64,000 nt of DNA from assembly GCF_050947875.1 (NCBI RefSeq), contig NC_134568.1, positions 215,279,148 through 215,343,147 on the forward strand. The letters are read 5' to 3'. The translations under genes were made by a program, and so were the position numbers. Each line of letters opens with the position of its first letter. Within the stretch, counting starts at the first letter, position 1. Shown here in pieces: positions 55,181 to 64,000 of this stretch. A model generated the notes under the pieces. It made no database searches, was not told the DNA's origin, and worked only from the letters and a program-made list of their open reading frames with translations. The DNA is from Dermacentor variabilis. Lineage: Eukaryota; Arthropoda; Arachnida; Ixodida; Ixodidae.

Positions 55181-55444
55181 TTAGTCGCGAAACGGTTTGG
55201 AAGGGTCGCGTCCGCGGTGGCGCGACCCGATCTTGAGGAAGAACCCCACGAAAAAGAAAAAAAACGCTAGGACGCCAGCTACTGCAAAAACTCGTGCCGT
55301 GTACCACATTGAACCCCTATACTGGTAGCTCGACGTCCATGTGGCGCCGAAAACGTGCGTAGCGTAAGAATGCAACTCCACTTTAAAGCAGAAAGCGGCC
55401 CAGGCTTCGTCCGGACCACTCAGTGCAGGTGCAGTCCCGACCAT
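55181..55444 (-). CDS. Candidate small single-pass membrane protein ORF, 87 codons
   Basis: From the first ATG (55444) the product is 87 residues. It has a hydrophilic N-terminal half with two Cys and several Trp/Tyr, then a strong hydrophobic segment (ARVFAVAGVLAFFFFFVGFF) and a basic tail (LKIGSRHRGRDPSKPFRD). This gives a plausible C-terminal membrane anchor with positive residues after it. The frame is open for 23 more codons upstream without an ATG. No family was recognised. The poly-Phe comes from a run of A in the plus strand, so chance or a sequence error is possible. Confidence 0.2.
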   Translation of the reverse strand: MVGTAPALSGPDEAWAAFCFKVELHSYATHVFGATWTSSYQYRGSMWYTARVFAVAGVLAFFFFFVGFFLKIGSRHRGRDPSKPFRD

Positions 55445-55462
55445 TGAGTGGTCAGGACTGCA
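55430..55462. other. 14-bp inverted repeat overlapping the ORF start
   Basis: TGCAGTCCCGACCA (55430-55443) and TGGTCAGGACTGCA (55449-55462) pair with one mismatch around a 5-nt loop. The ATG of the small ORF lies at its edge. Confidence 0.75.
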
Positions 55463-57350
55463 CTGTGAACCACGTAGCTGCCGCCTTTCATTGATAGCTA
55501 GCAAATTTAACAAAATACCCTGCGTTACAGTTGGGCGACACTTAGAAACATTGTGTTGCTGACGAAGTCTTTTTTGCAGCGCCGGCCCTCACTTGCTGGT
55601 GGTGGTAGCGCGTGCCTGACTTCACGTACTTGTTTCAGGTGCAGTAACACGAAGTCGATACGAGACCGACAAGACGATCACGCCAACGATCGGCCGACAG
55701 TTCAGCACACTGTGCCTCGGAGACCATGTTAACATACCAGGCCGACGACGACGCCACCGACGAACATGATCTCGTACAAGGACGGGCCTTCTTGTCGACG
55801 GCACCGATAAAGTCAGCGTGCCGCGAGCATTGTTCGACCGAACCCCGCGCAATCAGCCATCGAACCGAAAACGTGATAGCTGCAGCGTCTTCGCTTGCAT
55901 TTGTAAAGAATCGCGTGTAACTGAGTCAAACTGGTATCGGTGGACCTAAACTGAAAAGTAAGCAGTTAGTACGGAGGAAACTGCTTCTTATAGCTCAGTT
56001 CTGACCTTAGCGATTTGAAATCAGTTACTTTTCACATGGCACGGCGCGTACGCAATAAACGGCAAGCAGCGATACAGCGCTGTGCCAACATCTGTACGTC
56101 ACCGTTCCCGTAGGCTGCCGGTCGCATTCGCTGCGTAGATGGGTGGGCCTGTACGTGTTGTCATGCTGACACATTTCTTAATTCCATAGATGCACTGTTT
56201 ACCGCTGCGTCAAATGCGAAACAAGATACTCGAAACAAGAGACGGCGCATTCGGCATCGTAACATAAACAACCGCCTATCTCAGTTATATACCGACGGTG
56301 TCAGCGATGGCATCCGCGTTTTCGCAACAGCTCAACACGGCCGTTAAATGAGCGCTTATGCGATTACAGTTTTCTATAATATTGTTTTGTGGCACGCGCA
56401 AACTGTAAGTATGATGAAGTTAAAGAAAAGCGAGAATCAGTAATAAATTAACAGCCCGAAATATATGCATCTGTACCACAGTTGCCGTTGTTTAGGCGGA
56501 TCGGCCGCACATATTGACTCGTCTCATGGGGGAACAACGCCGTTCATACGCGCAGATATGTATGTTTTGCTACGTTTTGAGGTTATTTCATATCAGCAAA
56601 GCACATTTTCCCGAATATTAATTAAATTTGACGCTAACAACAATGTGGGGCTGTAGATGTCAATTGAAGAAGTGCACCGCTTTTCTATATCCGACGCGGA
56701 CGGCTTCGCTCGAAGACTTCTTGAGTATGCGAAATGTCTAAAGAAAGCGTAAAAATAATACAAAAAGCAAGATGCAAGTGCAGAAATCAGCGACAGCAAA
56801 CTCCAAGGCAGCTGCTTCGGCGGACGGAACTCAGCGTGCCTTTATCGGCCGCACTGTTCGCACAACAGCGTTCTCATGCCTGCTCACCCAGTAGTCGGTG
56901 AGTGCTGCATGGCTTCCAGGAACGACATGCTGCCCCGGAGAAGCGATTAATAATTGTTCTGGATCCACGAAACGCACAACCGACGCGAACTCAACATGGG
57001 GCAGGTACACGAATCAACCTGCGAAAGCCCCGGCACCCTTCAAAAATGTTTCCAATGGCATGCGGGAGAGGGCAGCACAGGAAAATGAAAAAAAAGAGAA
57101 GGCGGATTCGTTCGCTGCTGGTGCCACGCTGCCTCACTCCAGCGTCTTGACAGCGAGTTTCCACGGTCATCGAGTGAGATGTGTTCATGCTTGTTTGTGC
57201 GGGCGTGACACTGTTCTTGTTAATTTAGTTAGTAAGCGAATGTTTACAAGTTGATACGGTCGATAAACCTACTTACCTTAGTTAGAATAGCTCTCTACTA
57301 ATTTTCTATCACAATTGATGCATCGCCTTTCAGGCTAAACTGCGACTTCT

Positions 57351-59049
57351 TGAAAAACTGAGTGAACGTTTACATGGACAATATTGAGTGCCTTGCGCTG
57401 CATATGGGACATGAATCAGCATAATTGCTGCAACACCTGCCTACCATATTCCTTTTAACAGTTTATATGTTTTTACTTCTTGGCCTGGAAACGTCCTTGG
57501 TCGAACCTCATCTGAATGTCGACATCTTGCGCAGGGGTGTGATGAATTACTGCCTTAGGTAGTCATTATCATAACAGCCCCCATTACTAAGCCCTTGAGG
57601 TGCCTTAATAGGTGTCTGGGGTTTATGTTAGCTTTATGACTGAGTTTTAATTGTTTTCGTCTTTTTTTTTCATTCCATCTTCGGTTATTGCCTACTGTTA
57701 TTCGGGCCGTCCTTCTGCTTCCACTGCAGGGTCTTCTGAGGCGACAGCGGCAGATTGCGGTTAATTTGCGTTCGCTAGCCTCTCTGTATTTTACAAGTCG
57801 AGTGGGGAGGAATTTTATGATATTTTCTTTGGGCTTTTTGAATACTTACAAGAAAGAAAAGAGAAGGTTAAGAAATATACTCACAAGTGCCAGTTTGTTG
57901 TTTTTCCTAAAACTCGGAACTTTTTCCGAGACACGAATACCTAAAAGAAAACATCGGGTTACTCTCGACGTTACGTCCCGCAGTTAATTAAACGTTTTGA
58001 ACGGTACTTCGAAGAACACGTAGTGCAAAGTGCTATGTGGGGAAGAAATACGTGGTAAGCGTGTCTCATGAATAATGAACAATTGGAATGGCAGAAAAAA
58101 AAGGAAGAAAGCTGGCGGGGTAATTCGCAATGAGGCTTTCATAGGGAGAATAAGTTTAAGGTATGGTATGGTATGATAAAACTTCATTGAAGTCTTACAG
58201 CAAGTTTGAGGTGGCAGAAATTTTATAGCTTTTGCTTCGAGTGGCTTGTTTTGAGACTACTTGCATTGGGCCACTGCACTGCCAGCTTTTGGTTTCAGTC
58301 TGCCTTTCGCTTAAAGCGACTGAAATACAGCAGGAATACGCAACTAAAACAACAACAACTAAAAACCATGAAAAAATTGACAAAAGCTAATGAATGTACA
58401 AAGCGACCGCTGCTGAAATCCACTCATTTCCGCGTGTCGTCGTGCTTTATTTTCTTTTGTTTTTTTTAATGAAAAGCGGTGCATTTGTTTTAATATTGTT
58501 ATGGATAAAACTGGGAACAGTAAATGTTGATGCGTTTGAAGGTGGGAAAGTAGATGACTGGCCCGAACTGTTGACGTGGTGTCAAACTAAGGCTGAAAGC
58601 ATGACCGATGTTCTCGTTATACAGGGTCTTCGATGTTAGGCCATCTGTAGATTTGATATACGATAGGCTATGCTGAGCTGAAATGATGCTTGCACCGGCG
58701 GTTTATGTGTTTTGGTGGGCATAATATTTGCGAACAGTGCAATGAAGAAAAAATTGTTGATTATTTTTTGAAGTTTTGTTATTATGATATTTATATAAAA
58801 AGTTGGACACTTTTATACAAAGACGAGCCCACTTTGTTCGACAATTGCGGAACGAATTGAAAACAGCCCTAATATCCGGTCATGTGTCAGCAGACTGTGA
58901 TGGACAGTTGCAGTGAGGTTAGCAGTAATTTAATTCATTTGTTTTGTTCCTTTATTTTATTTATTTATATAAAGAATCAATTACTACTAGCTACTACTAC
59001 CATGAGGAACGATATTTAGTGGCTGGATGCGTCGAGTACGTAGTGAACT
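57351..59049. other. No recognisable gene
   Basis: AT-rich DNA with short ORFs only. It contains the LINE-tail-like repeat at 58159-58195. Confidence 0.4.
58159..58195 (-). mobile_element. Probable LINE 3' end with (CATAC)n tail, minus strand
   Basis: On the minus strand the sequence reads GACTTCAATGAAGTTTTATC followed by three CATAC-type units. This is the look of a LINE 3' end with a short tandem tail. No coding region of the element is recognisable next to it. Confidence 0.35.
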
Positions 59050-61380
59050 ATCGACCAAATAAATATGTGCTTTTATAATTTAAGTTCCATGCGCAAACTT
59101 ATAAAGTCGAATTATTCGCTTAGATTTATGTCTATGGGGATTAGAAGCGACACCTTGTTAGCGTGACACGAAAGTAAAAAATTGCGCTCATATCTACGAT
59201 AGACGAATCTAATCGCATTCTTCTGGACAGGCTTAAGTTTTTTGGACACCTCATGCATGATAATGTGACCGTACAGCCGATGTGTAATCAAATGAAGGCC
59301 TTACTGAGTTTTTATAAGCAATTCACTTTCATTCTTTGATGCCTTCTTGAAAGTGCGTTTCACTTAGCCAATATTTCGCTGAGCTTTCGCGTGGCTTATA
59401 CTTTATGCCTTTGCCACTTTAGATTTGGAGTGAAAGTTAATCATAGGTACTTGAACTCACTAATACGAGTCTAAATCTTATCCTGACCGGAAAGCCACTG
59501 GTAGCATCAACGACATGATTAATATGAACAATAAATGAAAGTGCGCCCAGTGTACTGAGCCTTGTGGGACTCCTGTGTTTACGCTGAGATGAGGTGACTG
59601 TGCGTGCTTAAAAGTAAGCAAATGTGACCTTGATGACAAATAACCAGTTAGGCAATATAGCCAATATTGCAGCTTAGTGTAAGTAATAATTGATTGGAGC
59701 TTAATAAGAAGCTTCTCGTGACATAATGTGTTAAACGCCTTTGAAAACTCAATACAAAATACAACAATCTGTCCTCGGATGTCTATTACCGAAGCAATGT
59801 CATAGGTGAATTGGATGAGCTGGAACAGATTGGGAAAACCAGCGCAAATACCATGCGGTGCATTAAAAGGAGCATTATGTTCTGTAGAATATTCTATAAT
59901 ATATTTGTAAATTATGTGCTCCAAAGGTTTCGAGCAAATAGACGACAAGGAAATTGACCCTTAATCGCAGAATAAATGTAGGTTTCCGTCTTTGTGAACT
60001 AGTAACACTTTAGCATATTTCCTAAGTTGGGGAAGGGTCGCTGATTCCCATGACTTTTTGAAAAGCACAGTAAGGTGACGAAAACTCCACATTGATTATC
60101 ATAATAAGAACAAACTAGGTACTTAATTAGATGTAGCTTTTTCTTTATCATGTCTAAGTGTAATAGAGGAACATGTATAATGCCGTGGAAATTTCTATGT
60201 CCAGAAAAGTAACATGCAATATTGACTGAAAAGAGCGGGGATACTGCAGTCATCGCAAGTAAAATCTACATTGAAGTGGTTATTGAACTCTCTAGATATG
60301 ACTAAAAATTGGAGCAAGCTACATCATTGATATCAATCGCAGAGGGGCTTTATGGTGTTACGATCGGCCTGCAGGTGTAGTGACCTTCGAACCTCTGACA
60401 GCCACCTGCCACAACTCGCTTTGTAAAGCCAACAATGCGCCTCCTTCGGACAGCCCAACGGCGCCAGCAAGGCTAGCCATGTTTGGAGAACAGAGTATTG
60501 TTAGTTGGTTCGCTGTCGCCTTCACGGTCTAGTTGGAGCAAGAGAACTCCTGGAAAAGGATGTTTTGCAGTGCTTTCTCACGGGCTCCATAAATCGTCAC
60601 AGTCGTTTGACAGACGCGGCGGCTAACTGCGGAGTCAGCTTTGGAATCAAGAGGCGCCAGCTTGAGTCCAGAGTGACAACCCCTTTCTACGTGGACCCTC
60701 TTCGCTCGGTGTATTCAGTGAAACAAGAGCGCGGGAATTAGTGTGTGATCTCTCGCCCTCAAAAGCGGGTTGACTACGGCTACGACGACTTTGGACGCTC
60801 CTATTGGACGAAGGTTGAACGGCAGTTTTCCCTTACCTAGGGATCTAGGGAGGGCAGACGGTTCTTAAGCAGCCGTTTTCGGCTGCTCGGTGTGCTTCGT
60901 GCTTCCTTTTCAGCCATGCTAGACTGATGAAATGTAACATTTTCCTGTCTTCATGTAGATATTGTAAATAAATCTCGTACTCCTAGTTCTCGATTAGAGC
61001 AAGTTCCTCCCTTCAACCGCCTTCCAAGCGTGGATGAAATGAGCATGGGCCCTCTACCACATTTTTACATGCCCGACTCTAACTCGTACAACTGGTTTCC
61101 AGCGGTGGGATTGTCGTACAGCTAGTACAATGGTCTGCAGTAGTGATAGCTTTCCAGAGTTTAGATGGGCTGTCTGTCATAAACTTAACCAAGTGTTCTT
61201 AATATAGAAATGCTTTGTCTCGGACATTTTAGGCTTTAGAGTGGCTGCAAGGGTGTTACGCAAGGAGGTGATGTCATTAGGTGCAGAGGGTTGTCGTTTC
61301 CGAAGTCTCCTAACACGGCGTATGAGCTGAGCTGAATTATCTGCAAAGCATACCAAGAATTCCTAGGATCCTGTCGACTT
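59050..61380 (-). pseudogene. L2/CR1-like LINE remnant (split by a solo LTR)
   Basis: On the minus strand the upstream part (61135-61380) holds the pre-RT text ETKHFYIKNTW and SKLWKAITTA. It is followed after the LTR (from 60355 down) by a decayed INDVACSNF stretch. The RT then appears at 59478-59948: SSICSKPLEHIIYKYI, IEFSKAFNTLCHEKLLIKL and NTGVPQGSVHWAHFHLLFI. The active-site box is not recognisable. The catalytic Asp in the first RT block appears as Glu (IEFSKAF, where IDFSKAF is usual). Stops follow 59478, so it is inactive. Confidence 0.65.
60356..61129 (+). mobile_element. Solo LTR with ATGG target duplication, inserted in the LINE
   Basis: It starts TGTTACGATCGG and ends AGCTAGTACA, with ATGG directly outside both ends (60352-60355 and 61130-61133). 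Excision rejoins the LINE text around KAITTADH. A polyadenylation signal (AATAAA, about 60967) is on the plus strand. Near the 3' end is ctggtttccagcggtgggat. This resembles the start of an LTR-element interior, so the right end might instead include a few bases of internal sequence. Confidence 0.6.
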
Positions 61381-61382
61381 AG

Positions 61383-62175
61383 CACAAACACCTGGTTTGA
61401 TCAGAAATAAAAGTGCCCGAGAGTTACTTTTTATAGATCCTAACATTAACTTATCCATTCCGCCAACGTTGAGTGACAATAGAAACCTTGTAACTTTCTT
61501 GCACCGCCTGCGGCTTGGGACAGCATTCACGCGTCACTTTTTACACAGGATTCGACGTCTTGCTAGTCCGCAGTGTTATTATGGCCACGCTGACAAAGAC
61601 GTACAACACCTTCTCCTGAGTACCCGCGGCACCACAGCCGCGAGGCAAAGACTACAGGCTGATTTAGTGTTGTTAGACTGCAGACATTTCACTCTGCAAA
61701 GAAATACTTGGACTATGGCCAACAATATAGAGTTACAGAAAGAAAAAAACAATTGTGCCTTTATAAAAACTTTGGAAAAAAAAAACAAATTATATTTGGT
61801 TCTTACTAAATGTATTGTGGTTGACCCTACTATTACATTTTATTTGAATACCAGGGGTTATATAGTACGTTGCATGTGTATATCTCACGTCTGGCGTTGT
61901 TATATGTTTTTATGTGTCTTGTGTAGATGGGAATTGACCTTATGTGCGCGTTTTCAAACTGTTTTGTGCACTTTCACTCGTTCACGGAACTGTGCATTTC
62001 TCTTAGTGTCCTTTTACTTTCTTCTATGGGTGGAACGTTGCAAATATTAGTACTAATTCACTGTCGCCAGCACATATTACTTTTTTTTATTTTGTTTTGC
62101 TTCCCTTGTGAAAAGGAGTAGCTGGCCCCAATAATGGTGCCAACATCAACTTTCAGTTCATACTAATAAAAAAGA
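61383..62175 (+). pseudogene. RNase H-bearing LINE, C-terminal end and 3' UTR (same family as 43194-44930)
   Basis: Starting at NTWFDQ (61392), then after a frameshift IDPNINLSIPP, FLHRLRLGTAFTRHFLHRI, CYYGHADKDVQHLLL (the C..G..D..HLLL motif) and a C-terminal tail. The 3' UTR runs through ggagtagctggcccc to AATAAAAAA (about 62167). The minus-strand copy at 43194 has the same 3' end wording (ggagtagccggcgcc). The RNase H and RT are lost by 5' truncation. Confidence 0.7.
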
Positions 62176-62639
62176 ATGGCTAGGATTTCGCTTTACGCAT
62201 TTGGTGATAGGCATTTGAGAATAATGATGTAAACCTTATTTGACGACACCTGAATGCTATAAAAACTGCTGCAAGCTAAAAACTTAAGCATGATTCAAGT
62301 AAATCAACAACAAAGGCGTCACAAGTGCGATAAAAGTCCAAAGTTGTTTTGTAAGCATAGGTTGTGGCGCCTGGAATGAGACTAAATTGGATGTAACTAC
62401 GACTGCTTTATGGTCAGACAGCCCCTCAATACCTTGATATCTATAACCGTCTTCTCTCAGTCGCCGCCTTAATGAACGCAAGATCCAGTATAGAAGTAGC
62501 TGTGCTAGCACGACAGCTTGCGTCGGGTCAAAACGTAGGACCATATCTCTGAGCGAATCAAAGAATGGGCTTTAACACGAGCAGTTGACCACAGTGAGAA
62601 CCAGTCTATATCAGGCACAGTAAGTGGCCGGAAATAATC
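62176..62639. other. No recognisable feature
   Basis: AT-rich DNA between the LINE and the SINE. The 86-codon minus ORF (62284-62544) is unrecognised. Confidence 0.4.
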
Positions 62640-62800
62640 GTTAGCCCGAGTGCGCGGGATCAAATCCCAGCCGCGGTGGCCGCGTTTCGATGGGAGCGAA
62701 ATGCAAAAACACCCGTGTACCGGCATTGGGCGTACATTAATCAACGGCGTGTCTCACAATCAGATCGTAGTTGTGGTATGTAGAATCTCGGAAATTTAAC
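62640..62800 (+). mobile_element. tRNA-derived SINE (Ruka-like), 5'-truncated
   Basis: It begins in the B-box (gcgggatcaaatccc) without the A-box, then has gtggccgcgtttcgatggg, gcgaaatgcaaaaac and cgtgtctcacaatcagatcg. An ending tail diverges from the other copies. Confidence 0.75.
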
Positions 62801-64000
62801 GTCAAAATGTGCGTCGATCCCGAAGATAGCGCGGTCAAAAAATTTAAGCACTCGTACGCTCCTGCTGCTATCGTCACGCGTGGAGTCACGTGCTGTGCTC
62901 GGTGACTCCACTCCGTTCTCGCCCCCAACTCTTTCTGGAAGGTTCGTCTTTCCGGCTTCAACTGGAGGTTGAATCGGCTGCCAACTTTTTTGTTGTTTTT
63001 GATTGTTTTCACCCCTTTTCGCTTTATTGACGTGTAGTAGATTTGCACGAGTGCTAAATTGGGCTAATTGATCACGTTGAACACGGCGAACAGCAGGTAC
63101 AAGGTGGAGAAACAAACTGTACAACGCGTGTATGTTTCTTTGCCTCTTGTGCTATCTTCTGCGCTGTTCGACATGGAATTAATTTGACTTGGTCTTTTCA
63201 TTTGGACGACCGACGAATGTGTACGCCGCTATCGTAGTACTTTGAGTGTCACATGTATTTCTGAGCACAAGTTCGCCCAATGAAAGTGTTAGATTCGTGA
63301 CTGAAAGTTCTGACATCGCCTTGTTATTCACCGTCTCCACAACGCGACAACGCATGTAGCCTGCTATGTCTTCTCATCCTTCATACGAGACTATTTCAAC
63401 GGCCTACCATTCAAGCACTCCGGGCAAGTTGCAGGGCCGACGCGTTCAATTTTCAATAAAGTCTCGCATCTCGCTAATTGTGCGCTTGGTGTATCGCTAC
63501 TAATTGTGCGGGCGCTAGATTACACTTGGCGAATACATAACCACGCGTTATGTGTACTGGCTTGTTTTTCATGCTGTGATACAGCCTTCGCGACCGACTT
63601 GCGTAGTGTGGCAACGCGCGCTGCCTGAAATTGTGTAGATGGAACAAGGGAGAAACAAATCGCGAAACTTCATTTGCCCACGACGCTAGCGCGGAATGCC
63701 TCCATGTACTGCCGGTCAGCGCGGTCTCGCCCACATGGCTTTGTGCCGCGAGCAAGGAAATCGGGCAATTGCCTGTGGCAGTTGCTGCTGTGCTGACCTC
63801 TCTGCCTCCTGGCGCCGCACTTAATGGTCCGTTCAATGGGCGCCCTTGCATTTCACTTTTGCGCGCATCATGCCTGGACGGCCGCTGGAAAAAGAAGTGG
63901 CTGCCTCATACTTCCGGCATAATTTCTTCGCACACTGCGTATTTTTCAATTTATTTTGTGTTTCTAAATGGCGACAGGCATGCAGCTCCACTGCGGACGC
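62801..64000. other. No recognisable gene up to the right edge
   Basis: A CpG-rich piece (62820-62960) and an AT-rich piece follow. Overlapping minus ORFs at 62737-63124 and the 125-codon minus ORF at 63474-63851 have no motif. A minus-strand AATAAAGCG near 63020 could be a polyadenylation signal of an unidentified repeat. Confidence 0.35.

Larger units (their letters stand above)
55158..57102. other. 1.9-kb segment interrupting repeat copy D; no established identity
   Basis: It contains the small membrane-protein ORF (minus, 55181-55444) and a hairpin. A CpG-rich stretch (55620-55920) and AT-rich DNA (56150-56880) follow. There is no transposase or LTR. It may be an unclassified insertion or simply the result of rearrangement. 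Confidence 0.35.
54865..57350 (+). repeat. GC-rich dispersed repeat, copy D (split by a 1.9-kb segment)
   Basis: The proximal part (54865-55157: gcgatatcagttatatagacactcc, gtgcgagtgaaag, cttgaaagcgatctgcg, cttgaagcgagaggcaacacc) and the distal part (57103-57350: ggattcgttcgctgctgg, cctcactccagcg, gttaatttagttagtaagcg, atgcatcgcctttcaggc) fit one unit. The 55158-57102 segment separates them. Near the junctions aatccgcctttttc and gagaaggcggatt are inverted relative to each other, which may be chance. Confidence 0.65.

Overview
The window looks like nuclear DNA of a hard tick (Ixodidae). The main evidence is five copies of a tRNA-derived SINE with the layout of the tick Ruka family. It is supported by tick-like non-LTR, Penelope and Gypsy fragments, several foldback MITEs, long simple repeats and strongly patchy GC/CpG content. 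No prokaryotic operon structure, CRISPR array, rRNA or true tRNA gene is visible. The host assignment is my inference from repeat families, because no database search was possible.

I cannot support any multi-exon host gene. Almost everything recognisable is transposable-element DNA, mostly old, frameshifted and nested. The best-defined object is a complete but decayed Gypsy-type LTR retrotransposon on the minus strand (24686-29041). It has two ~265-bp LTRs, a 5-bp CAAGC target duplication and a polypurine tract, plus Gag zinc knuckles, protease and RT/RNase H, but its integrase is gutted. Its right LTR has about twice the CpGs of its left LTR, so the element seems to straddle a boundary between a CpG-depleted block (about 21.3-28 kb) and CpG-rich DNA.

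Layout from left to right. 0-4 kb: AC microsatellite, two SINEs, and two adjacent copies of a GC-rich dispersed repeat, one split by a hairpin MITE. 4.2-4.9 kb: an LTR-like segment. 7.6 kb: a 36-codon basic ORF. 9.8-10.8 kb: a decayed LINE (minus). 11.5-12.1 kb: a foldback MITE. 14.3-16.5 kb: a GC-rich repeat split by a 1.5-kb TTAA-flanked element carrying a THAP zinc-finger ORF. 18.8-19.5 kb: a solo LTR. 20.4-21.0 kb: a second foldback element. 24.7-29.0 kb: the Gypsy element. 30.9-32.1 kb: a GC-rich repeat split by an RNase H-bearing LINE 3' end with a 12-bp target duplication. 33.5-36.7 kb: a LINE split by a solo LTR and ending in an ATCC/GTCC satellite. 37.4 kb: a Penelope GIY-YIG endonuclease fragment. 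42.1-43.2 kb: a GC-rich repeat with a 48-codon basic ORF. 43.2-44.9 kb: an RNase H-bearing LINE (minus). 45.2-49.0 kb: a nearly full-length RTE-type LINE broken by a TA microsatellite, a SINE and a hairpin element. 49.5-51.9 kb: two LINE fragments (minus). 54.9-57.4 kb: a GC-rich repeat split by a 1.9-kb segment with a small membrane-protein ORF. 59.0-61.4 kb: a LINE (minus) split by a solo LTR with an ATGG target duplication. 61.4-62.2 kb: a second copy of the RNase H-bearing LINE (plus). 62.6 kb: a truncated SINE.

The window therefore reads as several rounds of nested insertion. The intact small reading frames most worth following up are the THAP ORF, two related 36-codon arginine-rich ORFs, the 48-codon basic ORF and the membrane-protein ORF. 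None of them is proven to be expressed.
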